A stretch of DNA of 64,000 nucleotides from Ceratorhiza oryzae-sativae (Eukaryota > Basidiomycota > Agaricomycetes > Cantharellales > Ceratobasidiaceae): positions 186,001 through 250,000 of the forward strand of contig JARWMV010000236.1 in the NCBI GenBank assembly GCA_030998015.1. Direction: 5' to 3'. A program made the position numbers and the translations under genes. The first letter of the stretch is position 1. Every line of letters begins with the position of its first letter. Shown in pieces: positions 12,008 to 22,610 of the stretch. The notes under the pieces were generated by a model, which saw nothing but the letters and a program-made list of their open reading frames with translations, had not been told where the DNA came from and did no database searches.

Positions 12008-12684
12008 TCTTTTTTATACCCGTGCTTTGTTAGTCTTGTATAGGAGTGGATATATTCAATGGATTACTGATTGAGGTAGAGGGTATGTAGTGGAATGAGT
12101 GATTCTGAGCGATACGCGCACGCACCCTCCGGAGCGTTCCGCTGGTTGTCTCGAATCCGAGGTTTGCAAAACAAGGGGTAAGACGACAAATTGGTGCCAC
12201 TGACGCATCGGGGTTACTCAATCTCTGGCTCGCTCGCTTTCAAACTTAGCTGACGCTGGAGTTGCGAGACACAAACTGGAATATATCCGACAATCAAATC
12301 GCTGTGGTCTTATGCCTCAGAGCCCAAGTGGCGCTGGCGCCCTGAGCGTTGCTTGCTGAGAAAAGACTGCTGTTGGCGAGGATTGGGCCCACCCGGTGCA
12401 CATGGTTGTTCCAATGCTTGTGACCGCAGCACGCGTTTTCTTTGTTTGAACATGTTCTTGTCCCGGCGGCTCACGTCTCCAAGGCCTGGATAGGAAGGCG
12501 GCCATCAGCGGCTTGTTCAGGCCGTTTCAACCCGGCTTGTCGGAGAGGTCCAAGGGAGAAAGGTGCTTCCCGTGCAACGGATTTGACAAAACCGGTTCGC
12601 TTGACCGCTCGCTCTAATAAATACCAATACCTTCGATTAATAGACAGCAAGCCTCCCCACCAGCATTCTTTCTCAACCTCAACC
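12008..12684. other. Intergenic, upstream of BAG-like gene 1
   Basis: No coding exon recognised. An upstream in-frame ATG at 12442 would extend the next gene by 81 residues of low-complexity, Arg-rich sequence; I prefer the ATG at 12685, about 70 bp after an AT-rich ctctaataaatacc. Confidence 0.35.
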
Positions 12685-13173
12685 ATGAACTCCCCCGTTA
12701 TCCTCGTCTCACAGTACAGGCCCAACAACAGGCCGATGCCGATGCCGAGTGTGCAGGATCTATGTTATCGTGTTGAATCTTGTTCTTTGTCTGCCGGATG
12801 GCAACCGTCCTTTGCGGGCTCCCAGCGTTTGCCTTCGGTCCGTCAGCCTGCGGCGGGCACTCTTGGTGACATTGAAGATCTCGTGGACCAACATCGAAAC
12901 CTGCTCTTCGAGTTTACCCACCCACCCACCGTCGATTTTCGAGACCTTCACGCCGGAGAACTCGCTGGGACTCAAAACAGCCTCATGGTTTATGAGTATG
13001 GCCAAGCGCTCTGGAACATCATGGACTCGCTCCAAAACATGTACGTCGGCCAGAGCGAATCAGACGCGCTCAAAAAAGCCATCCAAAAGGTCGAGGCATC
13101 CTTGGAGGAGCTGAGGACCTGGATCGAGGACCAACGGCTGCAACAGCTCTCGAGCGAAAATGCCAGAGCTTAG
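12685..13173 (+). CDS. Small BAG-like protein, paralogue 1
   Basis: 162 aa from the preferred ATG. The core reads LFEFTHPPTVDF, a loop, VYEYGQALWNIMDSLQNMYV, then an Arg/Lys-rich helix ALKKAIQKVEASLEELRTWI. The pattern aromatic-x-P-x-x-(L/V)DF, YE.AL...LD.., R/K-rich final helix recalls fungal BAG domains (Hsp70 nucleotide-exchange co-chaperones), but this is remembered similarity, not a search. It pairs with the ORF at 14445-14993, with which it shares layout: short variable N-terminus, aromatic-DF motif, two helices and a WxEEQR/WIEDQR-type end. Intronless, unlike almost all neighbours. CpG content is normal. Confidence 0.5.
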   Translation: MNSPVILVSQYRPNNRPMPMPSVQDLCYRVESCSLSAGWQPSFAGSQRLPSVRQPAAGTLGDIEDLVDQHRNLLFEFTHPPTVDFRDLHAGELAGTQNSLMVYEYGQALWNIMDSLQNMYVGQSESDALKKAIQKVEASLEELRTWIEDQRLQQLSSENARA

Positions 13174-14444
13174 CCTGCGGCGCCGAAATCAAACAACTAT
13201 CAAATGGTATGTTTTTCACTTTGATCAGGTTCGAAACACAGGGTACTAATCCAGCCTGTGATAAGGAAGAGCTATCATATATTATTTCTAATATCTCCGG
13301 CTGCGTTTTACACACTTTTTCATACTGGGATCGACCGTCCAACGGATCATGCGTTCAAAGCCAATGTATTTTTACCTCTGCCGTACAATGAGATCTATTG
13401 CCGATGCGACAGCCGGGGTTTCGGCTCGTTCTTTTTTTTTTGGGGGGGGGGTTATGAGATTATTTGCCTGCTACATGTGTATATAAGGCTTATCCGCGCA
13501 AAACTCAATACTATCCATGACCTTCCTAGTCTCGTTTTCCGTTGCTTCCTGCGTCTACCTAGCGTCCTATGGGTATAATGTATTCGGCGCTCCAGAGGAG
13601 GCAGTGTTTCTCCTGGTCTGGTGCTCTTCGTGCGCTCTTGTCTTCCCCAACCCAGGCCCTCTTACTGTTCTCCCTTTCCAGATCTCGGCCTCCCCCCTCG
13701 TACTCACAACTCATCAGCCCCCGAACCGACTCGCTTCACGAACGTATGCCATCAGATGTGTTGTGTACCTCCCTGGGTGTGATAGTAATCGCATCGAGCG
13801 AGATTTGGCCCCGCACCGCCTGGCTAATTCATTTCTTGATGTTTAAAAGGCAAATGATTCTCACACCTTTTGTTCATGGAACCGACTGGGCGAAAGATAT
13901 CTGGTGCTTCCGCCTCTAAACGCCTGTTGCCCTCTAACAAACAAGTTCCTTCCATCGTTGTGGGGGGGGGGGGTTGTGTCCATGCATATATGCCTGGATC
14001 TGATCGCATCGATATACGGCTGTTTCCCGGCACCCCTTCAGCGCTCTTATGGGTGGGTTGGCCCAACTTCAGGGTCGACCATATACTGTCCCCGTCATCG
14101 CTACACGTTTTCAGGCTCCGAGGGTACCCCTTTGTCCTCCGCCATCGAACATCTGTATCGCCCGAACTATTGCTTGGGCCGACAGGTGGCATCCTGAATG
14201 TTCTGTGGAGGAACATGAGTGGCGGAGTCCGTAAATCATACCTAGACCAAAGATGCGCCCTGCACGGCCGCAATCATTATGCAAAGTTTTCCGCTCCGAA
14301 AGAAAAAGGAATTTCCAGATTATGCACTGATTAGACCATGTCCAAGCATTCCTGGGATAGGCTTGCCACCAGCTCTGGATATAAGTTGACTGAGGCAGAA
14401 TTCATGCAAGGCCACCGTCTTTTCTCTCTTACGCTTTCCAAACG
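13174..14444. other. Spacer between the BAG-like paralogues
   Basis: Contains two T/G homopolymer runs (about 13432-13450 and 13962-13973) prone to sequencing error. A TATA-like tgtatataaggc near 13479 precedes an ATG at 13517 at the same spacing as in the flanking paralogues, but the frame downstream shows no BAG-like motif. A decayed third copy is possible but not demonstrated. Confidence 0.3.
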
Positions 14445-14993
14445 ATGGATCTTTTCTCATACTTTTCACGGAGAAACGGACCCCCTGAAATCAGGGTGTC
14501 TCAGCATGTTTCTCCTAGTCGGCAAATGTCGATCGAGTCCGGTAGTGGTTCAAACGCGACTCGGGAATGGATGCTACACCCCCGATGGTACCCCTCGCAC
14601 AGGGTCAACTATCACTCGATGCCACCAGAAAAGGCTATCAAGAGCATATACGAAAGCTTCATGTGCCATAAATTCGACTTTTTCTTGCCCCATAGTCTCG
14701 ATTTCGAGAATGGAGAGCCAGTTGAAAGTCAAGGCTATGCGGATATCCTGAATTTCAAACAGCATTGCAGCTCACTGCTGGAGAGCCTTAAAGAAATTGA
14801 AACCCCGCCTGAGCACCAGAAACGGCGGGCAGAAGTTGAGGCGATGATTTCCGAGGCGGTCAGGGATACCGATGACTGGGTAGAAGAACAACGGATGATC
14901 GCCACTCGAGAGGAAGAGGGACTTGCCAAGGAGTTTGGGGAGCGCTTGACCTTGGGGGCGTTCAACAGGCGGTATATGGGGTTCCTGCAATGA
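14445..14993 (+). CDS. Small BAG-like protein, paralogue 2
   Basis: 182 aa, intronless. Motifs: AIKSIYESFMCHKFDFFLPH then SLDF, FKQHCSSLLESLKEIE, HQKRRAEVEAMISEAV, DWVEEQRMIATREEEG. The order of segments matches the protein at 12685-13173, and the two share IEDL/IKSI, F-x-x-P...DF, a middle amphipathic helix and an end W-[IV]-E-[DE]-Q-R. The R-R-x-x-V in the last helix is what BAG domains use to contact the Hsp70 ATPase lobe, but I would treat function as a guess. A TATA-like ggatataagt lies near 14377, about 65 bp before the ATG. The tandem pair probably arose by duplication. Confidence 0.5.
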   Translation: MDLFSYFSRRNGPPEIRVSQHVSPSRQMSIESGSGSNATREWMLHPRWYPSHRVNYHSMPPEKAIKSIYESFMCHKFDFFLPHSLDFENGEPVESQGYADILNFKQHCSSLLESLKEIETPPEHQKRRAEVEAMISEAVRDTDDWVEEQRMIATREEEGLAKEFGERLTLGAFNRRYMGFLQ

Positions 14994-15442
14994 GCCTTGT
15001 TGTCGTTCGACATTTTTTGCATTTCTATTTATTTCACACGTTTGCGGTCGGTTCAGTTTGTATCTTAACCTGTTCTGTTGAAACCCATTCAGCGGAAACA
15101 TAGTCGAGCTGTATATGTGTTGACTCGCTGCAAAGATACCCAGAAAGCGGGATTCACAAGAGTCGCGTTTGGAGTCAGGCACGCTTCATCTTGCCCAGGT
15201 TGACATAGTTCGGTCGTTCCAAGTGCCGCCGATCGATCGCTATGGCGCATACGACGCTAGCGACTACGCAGGTCCTCCCAATGAAGACTGTTTGGGAATG
15301 AAAACCAATTTTCGGAGATTTGACGTCAGAGCTAACAACCAGCACATCAATTCGAGTGTGTATGCGTCCAGCTGTTTTCATCAAACGGGTTCCTACTTGA
15401 AGTAATTCAAATGAAATAAGAGATCCAAAAAATACAGGTATC

Positions 15443-18020
15443 CTATAACACCAACTCTTCAAACCTATACTCTCCAATTGCAATAGCCTCCGCCGCAAAC
15501 TGAGCTCTGCGTTGTTTTTTCTGCTGTTCTTTAGCCATCCATCCGCCAGTCGAACTTCGGGTGCCTGGGCCTGTTTTCCGTTCGAGCGCGTCTTCGACTG
15601 CGAACGGAGCGAGTGGAGCAGCCAGAGTTTGGAGCGAGTCGTTGTATGCTGGCATAGGAGCGAGGCTTGATGCTATGGACCGAAGAAGAGAATGCGCGGG
15701 TCGATGTTGAAGCAGAGTAAGTAGGTGCGCGTCTAGGATAGCCTGTGTGAACGACAGTATCTAGTACCGAATGACAGGTGAGTGTGGTCAGGTGGGAACG
15801 GACGGCTTGGCGCGTACATGCTCTAGTGCAGGAATCATCCCAGCACCTTTGACCTTTTTCCTTCCTCCGCTCGTGCTCACGCCCACGGGGATTCCTTTCC
15901 CAGCCTTGTTCGTAGCTTGGAGGCCTTCGAGTTCCCAAACATCAAACGAGAGACCTCGCTTGAGCCAGGTGTCAATGACCTTGAGCACGTGCACGACGTC
16001 TTCCGCATCTCGTAAATGCGTTCGCAACGCCAGCCTGAGCGGAGCGGGGGAAGTGGGGTAGGCTAGGAGGTGAGCCAAACAATTCTGGAGTGCTGGGGCA
16101 TTTGTAAGTGGTTCTAAGGTAGACGAAGCATGCAGAGGAATAAATAGGTCGCGAATTGTTGCTACTATCTCGTCTTCTGGAATATCCGCAACGTGCTGCA
16201 GGGCGCTGAGCATAATCGGCTGGAACGAAGCCAGAATAAGATCAAGTTTACAAAAAACCGGTAGTGACCCACCCAATCTCGCCTCTTTCTGAGCTCTCCA
16301 TACAGCCCTCCAGGTCGCCGAATCATACCCTGCCCAGCCGCACCTCTCCAGATAAGCGCAGAAACAATGCCAGAGGCAAAATCCGGGCCTTCTCCCCCCT
16401 TTTTTCTTTCTCTTTCTCTTTTTCATCGCCCAGAGGAAACGCAGCGTCGAGCAACGCAGAAGCAAACGTACTCGGGAACGGGATCTTGGCGGCTGCTCGA
16501 GTGGCACTCGCAAGTGTTCCTTCGGTCTCGGTTTCGGCGGTTGTTTCAACCCATCGGAAAAACGCAGCATCTGCTTGGGCTGCTCGTCCGGCTTGAACTT
16601 CTTGTCGGATTCGGTCGACAAGGGCGTTTCGATCTTCGTCCTCGATTCGAGTCGGAACGAGCCAATGTGAAGTAGCAGAGGATTGAGCGACAAGAGCAGA
16701 CGCGATCGTAGTTGTAGACAAAGAGGGAGTAAGAGATGCAGTAAAGACCGACGAGGACATCGTAAGCGTGAGGTGTTTTGGGGTCGAGCCGACGAGGGAG
16801 GTTCCGGGGTTCAAGTCTGAGGGGGACGGGAGGGGAACGAGGCGTTCGGCAAGGAGGGTAGAATACTCTGCATCCCATACTAGGAGTGCGAGTTTGGGAG
16901 GAGAGGCAGTACTAATACCTGCGAGTAATATCGTGGACCCTGCAAGTGCATGTATCGCAAGAGAAGACGTTGCAAGTCCTTGGAAATGGAGTGGGGAAGG
17001 GAGAGCTGTTATGGTAAAAGGTTGCGACGAGAGGGTGAACGTTGTGCACAATCCAGTTGAATCTACATCACATTCAAATGAGCACGATATGATCTGGGTG
17101 GGTCTAAAATACTGACATAGCACGTTCAAATACCCGTCCTCGGAGCACGACACTCCAACGACAAGCTAGCAAACTATCCTTGAGCCTTTTTCAACAACGA
17201 GTCTAATGAGCACACTTACCGAAGGATCCATATCCTCCAGCTCGGCCTCTCCAATAACCTCAACCATACCCCCCTTCACAACAAACGCAGCAAGCCGAGC
17301 TCGATCCTGCATTCGTCCAAGCATAAGCGCCACCGCCTCTCCCAGCGAGCTCGAAACGAATCCACTCCTCCCAGCCTGAAAAACCCAACTCTGAAACACA
17401 CTCTCCATCGCACGAGAACCAGCTCCCGTCGTCAAAACCTCCAAACTCGACGAAACGATCGAAACACTCCCATCCTCGAGCACGACTAACACATGGTCCG
17501 ACCCAGACAGAGCATGGACGCCAGATATTCGAGCGTCAAACTAGTCCCTCGTCAGCTTCTCCCCTCTACACAAAGGCAGAAAAGCAAACAAGGGAATCAC
17601 CTTGAGTTGAGCGTGGGATACATCCTTTGGACTTTCCACCGGGTTCGACCACACGTTCAACGCTCGTCCGGCCTTTGATTTGCCTTCGTCCTTGGTTCGG
17701 ACAGCAGGAGCATACGTCCGTTGGATCTGGTCCGAATGAATCATAGTCACAGCGGGTGAAAGGAACTTGAATCCTTCTCCAATCACTACGGGCTCGTCTT
17801 TATCCATCTCTTTTAAGTTCTACACAAATTTAGCTTGATCCCGTTGGACAAGCAACTCAAGACAAACTCACCTGAACCACTCGGGTCCCGATCCCATCCA
17901 CAGCAACCGTCAAACGATCGCCCCCAACGGCATCTCTAGAACCCAAACCTTTCCCCCAGCCTGTTTTCTCCCCCCAACCCCATCTCCGAAGTTACCCACT
18001 CGCACGAGCTCGCCGATCAT
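15443..18020 (-). CDS. Nucleolar Nol11/Utp8-like protein (putative)
   Basis: Long protein: an N-terminal half looking like a beta-propeller and a C-terminal helical half. N-terminal pieces: MIGELVRVGNFGDG, GGDRLTVAVDGIGTRVVQ, VVIGEGFKFLSPAVTM, GSDHVLVVLEDGSVSIVSSS. Helical half: EDEIVATIRDLFIPLH, LAHLLAYPTSPAPLRLALRT, DAEDVVHVLKVIDTWL, ILDAHLLTLLQHRPAHSLLR. It ends EYRFEELVL. The architecture (propeller then a late helical DLV/HVL-type domain) recalls NOL11/Utp8 of the t-UTP complex used in rRNA transcription and early processing; this is a moderate guess. Introns are GT-AG and in phase. Two frame breaks: one base missing in a G run near 17955, and one extra base near 16353 between LALFLR and YLERCGW. 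A Lys/Glu low-complexity patch lies just before the second. Confidence 0.55.
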
Positions 18021-18257
18021 AGTCGTTTGTCACAAAAACGACGCGAAAATTGAAATCAAATTGCTACCAAGCGCCGGGCGGTCACACACAATTCCGAAAA
18101 AGGAAAGGAGGTTATGTGACATAACATGACATAATTAACGACTATATACACCCATCCACGATGGCATATCCATTCGATACAAGGTTTGGTGCATGAGTAA
18201 AAAAAAAAAGAAATGATGAAAATTCACGAGGTTGTGCGTTCCATAAAATCCAGTTCT

Positions 18258-21200
18258 CTACCGTCTCTGAGTCCCCAAAACAGCCTTGGGTCCCTTCCTC
18301 ACAGCCGTATACACAAACGCGATCAAAACGATAGCAAACTGCACCATCAGCATCACCTCCAAAAGCGTACTAACCGACTTTTGCTGGAGCTTACGCGCGA
18401 GCTCGAACCCGCCTTGTTGAGTTGGATCCTTCTTGTTGTTACCGTTGGTCGTGTTGACGGGCGTGGCAAGATCGCAGGCTTCGGAATCGTCGGCGGCATA
18501 GTCCGACCCACCGTCGTCCACGCCCGCGATTCTCTTCCGAAGTGACAATCGTCCGAGCGCACGCGCACGCCTTGAACCACGCCAAGCACCCCCGTCCTCG
18601 CCCGCACTGCTCATCCCAGCATCGTCTGGATTCAGCGCCTGGATCTCGCTGTACAAGTCCCGGATCTTGGTCTCCCACGGTTCCATATTCTGCTCGTCAG
18701 CAAAGAGCAAACGCAGATTGCTCGGCTTGCGGCGGACGAGCGCTAGGTTGCGCTCGGGTTTGGGCTCGGGAGCTAGATGGGGAGCGAGTACGGCGCTCTT
18801 GCTCTGCACAACGTTGGCCAGAAGTGGATCAAGCGCTGCACGAAGCTGCGCCATTGTACTATCCGTACGGCTTCTCCCAGCAGCAGGCGAAGACGGACTC
18901 TTGGCATCCTCATCATCTGACAGCCCAGGGAATCCGACACCACCAGGAACACGTAACGACGATGCAGGCGTGAGGTACACCTCGGGTGTGACAAACTCTT
19001 TACGCACATCCCCATCTTTCGCTGGGGTCGAAAACGTGTTCTGCTCTCTCTCTTCCTCGACAGGCGAAACAACCGAGATCGGCCCAGTCGCCATCTCGGC
19101 CGTCGTTGGACTCGACACGGGACTCGGCAGTGCTTTTCCTCCCGAACTAAATATCACGCTCGACAGAGGCTTGCGTACTCGGCGAGGATTTGTCTTGGAA
19201 CGGTTTGCCATTCCTCGGTTTCCGAGACCACGTTTGCCAGAAGAGGCGACGGAACCCGAGGGAGCACCCGTGACAGAGCCCGAGGGCGTCGCTCGCCCGT
19301 TTCTGGATGCTGATCGCTTGGGCGTAATCGGTCCATGGGGGAGCCCAAACGTACTGCTTGTGGGGGTGGCAGGAGCCGGTCTAGCGGGTGGAGCAGTTGC
19401 GCTCATCAATTCGGACGCCAAATCAACGCCCGCAGGCCTGGCATCGAAATCAGTAACCTCGTCATCGGTAGGAGCTATTGCGATAACTCGTCAGAATAAC
19501 CCCAAAATGGACAGTAACCCCGAACTAACCTTGAATCTCGGATGACACGCCCAGTTCAGCAGCCAACGACTCGAGAGCACCCCCAGGCGCACGTTTCCGC
19601 CCACGCACACTGCCCATCCACTCGGCAGGCATCTCTTCCTCGCCAAGATCACCTAATCCGAGCGGATTGAGCTGCAAACCCATCTCTTTCTCCCTTTCCC
19701 TGTCAGATCCCGATGCTCTCGACCTCCTGCCACTAGGGGCTTCTCCGCCCGACGCGGTGCCTTCACTCTGACGCTCGACTTCAGTCTCCAGTCGTTCGCA
19801 CACGCGTTTCAAATCTTCGGCCTCGGCTTCGGCAACTTGGAGCATTTCCTTGAGCGTATCGCGTTGTTGGAGGATCTCTTCGTTTGTCGAACGCAGTTCA
19901 TTAATCTTGGCTACCAGCTCCTGGGCTGTCATCACAAAAACATGTCAAAAGGAGGCGAAACCCCGAGGAAAAAGCCACGCACCAATTATCCGGCTAGGGG
20001 ACATGTCTTCCTCCGGATCCACGCTCGTCGGGAACGGCAAAACACCCACACTACCTCTCGTCGGGCTAGGTTTCATACCGCTCGGACTCCTCCCACCCTC
20101 ATTCTCCGACTGTTCCTCCAACACCGTTCCAACCAAGCTCGCACCAGCTCCCAAACCAGGCTTCCCGATCCCCAAACTCGCGTGCAACGAATTGGCGCGC
20201 TGATGACGAAGCAACGAGGGCTTGGCCGGCGTGTGCCTCAACGGCGAACTCTGAACCGTTCGCGTGGTCGGCGCAACACTGGACTGAGTCCTCGCTCTCG
20301 ACGACGCCGTCGACGTCGTCAGACTCCGCTTCACCGGCGTCTTGGGCGGCTCAACCGTCGCATTCCCACCACGCAACGACCTAAACTCGGGCTTCCACGT
20401 CGCACTCGGCGCAAAATCCACGACCGGCTCTGGGGATGTCGACGTGCGTCTCGGCGAAACGGCGCTCTTGGTTCGAACCCGGAGCTTCTCGCGTTCACGT
20501 TCAGCCTCGGTGCGCAACCCCTCGTTTGCGCGTTCGGCTTCGCCCAAGCGAGAGCGCAATGATTCTGCCTCGGCTTGGAGCCTCCGCATGCGGGCTGCGC
20601 CCTCGGTCTGAGCCTTGGCCGTCGCCTCTTCAAGCTCTTGGACTCGGGCCAAAAGGGCGGCGTTGGCGTCTTGGAGGTGGGCGACCGCAGCCGGCGACAC
20701 GCTCACCCGGCGGGACAATGACGAATTCCTCCGGGGCACGCCAGGCGCAGGCGGGGGGGAAACCAGACCGGCATGGAGCGCGGCAATGCGTTCGGCTTGG
20801 GTCGGCGCCAGACGGGCGGCCGGAGACATGTCGAGCGACGCCGAGGCCGAGTGGGTAGGGGTGATGATTCGGTGGGCCTCGAGCGGATCGGGCGTCGAGG
20901 CGTGTATGCGCGGAGTGGCTGCTGCCGATCCGTCAAGCTCGGCCTCTGAATCGGACGAACACGTGGACCAGCTGGACGACCGGTTTGTCGGGTGTTGTTG
21001 CTGCTGCTGCTGCTGGAGGGACAGCGATGACGATATCGACGCACGAGGACTAATCGGCAGGCGAGCGAGCAACGCCTCTCGCTTCGCAAACATCAGCTTG
21101 TTCTCTTCGAGCAGCGAGCGAGTGGCCAGAGCAGCGGCATCGAGCTCTACATCAGAGTTGGAGCTAAACCAAAATGAACCCGGAAAATCGGAGGGGAAAA

Positions 21201-21458
21201 CGCACCTCGTTCGCGGTTACGTACAACACTGCCAGCAACGTTGAGCATATCGTCGATCTCGGTGAGCGAGTGGCGCGGATTCGGGCTATCGTTCGTCTGC
21301 GAGTACGGTGGCGGCGGGGCGTCTGGCTCGACGAGGGGGGAGGACGAGGAGGGGGTATGGGACTGGGTGCGCGTGCGGACAGGCATGGGACTTGTAGGTG
21401 CCGTCCGGCGTGTCTGGCTGGGGGGCCGTGGCCGGGTGGTGCGCGGCGAGGAAAGCAT
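18258..21458 (-). CDS. Tail-anchored coiled-coil protein
   Basis: Four exons on the reverse strand with in-phase GT-AG introns and no frameshift. The Pro/Ser-rich N-terminus is followed by EIDDMLNVAGSVVRNRE, LDAAALATRSLLEENKLMFA, a short poly-Gln (about 20995-21015), a coiled coil (LQDANAALLARVQELEEATA and the next ~60 residues), a long basic Ser/Pro-rich linker with many SP/TP sites, a second coiled coil (AQELVAKINELRSTNEEILQ onward) and an acidic/basic region. One hydrophobic segment sits just before the end (LLEVMLMVQFAIVLIAFVYT), leaving a short basic tail. A single C-terminal helix implies tail-anchoring in ER, nuclear envelope or mitochondrial membrane. The SP/TP density suggests CDK or MAPK control. 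No named family recognised. Confidence 0.75.
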
Positions 21459-21706
21459 CGTGGTCGTCGCAGGTCGTAACAGAGAGAGCGGGAGAGTGAA
21501 AAACGAGAGACAAAAACACGGTCGAGGTGAGCAGCACGCGGTGTAAGAAATCCAGATCAGAAAACAGGGGGGGTGTCCCGTGACTGCCCACGTTGCGCGG
21601 CTCCCCGCAATCGACTGAGATTACACAAGCGATTATTACACGTTCTAGCCACACATCATACATATGAATACCATATTAAATAGTTTCAGCCGGACAATTA
21701 CCACGC

Positions 21707-22548
21707 TCATCTTTTGGCCCCCGTTTTGACCTTGTCCACGCGTCTGTTGATCCCACCCAGCAGCATGGCAATCAACAAGTCTGGCGTGAGCTTGCTTCCC
21801 GTAAATGGCCTCGTGTCCACAATATCCCGGACCCCATTCTTCTCACTCAACTTGCTGTCCAGCTTTTCGAGTGCTTTGCGCGCGCGCGAGTCGTCTCCGA
21901 TCTGGATAAACTGAATCCCAGCCTGTGTGAGAGGGAATTGACCAGCGTCTAGCCGACGAGCGGCCGCTACGATGACGCTCTCCGGGTCGTCGGACGGCTC
22001 CCCGTCGGTAATAACTATAAGATTCAGCGGCTTGATGTTACCCAAGAACGGATTTCCCGGTTGGAGTTTCGCCTGTTCAAGGCGAACGATATACTGTGTC
22101 AAGATCTGCTCGATTCGTTCTCCGGTAGGTGTTCCACCCGTCGGACTGACGACTTCGAACAACTGTTTCACATCCTCTTCACACTACTCCTCCATCAACA
22201 CATGTTATTTGGTTAATGAAACGGATTTACTCACATGAACAGTCCGTCCCTGGTCAGACGCGTTCAAAAAGTACATCTCGATTCCATCCTGGTCGTGCCG
22301 AAGGGCTTCGCGCGCGATGCCAGTCAACGCGTCGCGGGCCTCGTTCCAGCGAGAACCAGCCATGGAACCCGAGTCGTCGATGAGGAACTGCGTATCGTAT
22401 TTCCTGTGGTCTAATTAGCCAACCGCTCGAGAACAACATGGATGAAATCATACATGAGTTGCTCGAGTGCATACTCGCGGTCCATGTCGAGCTCGGGACG
22501 CTTGTCCTCGCCTCGGAACATTCCTTTGAGTTTCTCAAACATGGGCAT
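21707..22548 (-). CDS. von Willebrand factor A domain protein
   Basis: Three exons. The start at 22548 (MPMFEKLKGMFRGEDKRPEL) is chosen over an upstream in-frame ATG at 22683, which lies in the duplicated flank. The vWA fold begins KYDTQFLIDDSGSMAGSRW: DxSxS of the metal-ion-dependent adhesion site is intact (DDSGS). It continues DQDGIEMYFLNASDQGRTVH, VVSPTGGTPTGERIEQIL (MIDAS Thr), PLNLIVITDGEPSDDPESVI (MIDAS Asp) and ends GGINRRVDKVKTGAKR. Such stand-alone cytosolic vWA proteins are common in basidiomycetes; partners are unknown. The promoter lies next to the left border (22611) of the 1.96-kb duplicated block, so a duplication breakpoint falls only about 60 bp upstream of its ATG. Confidence 0.85.
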
Positions 22549-22610
22549 CGTTGAGAGATGGAGGGAAAGTGGTAGATGGTGGCCACCGATCGGCCACCCC
22601 CTCCCTTTTG

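Noticed and set aside
13432..13973. T/G homopolymers as possible quadruplex or regulatory elements
   Set aside because: Single runs of G only, without the four-tract pattern; sequencing artefact equally likely.
18667..19545. Long plus-strand frame of 292 codons
   Set aside because: Antisense shadow of the Ser/Pro-rich coiled-coil gene; GC-rich low-complexity coding often opens the opposite strand.
19837..20562. Plus-strand Arg-rich frame of 241 codons
   Set aside because: Also antisense to the coiled-coil gene; no motif.
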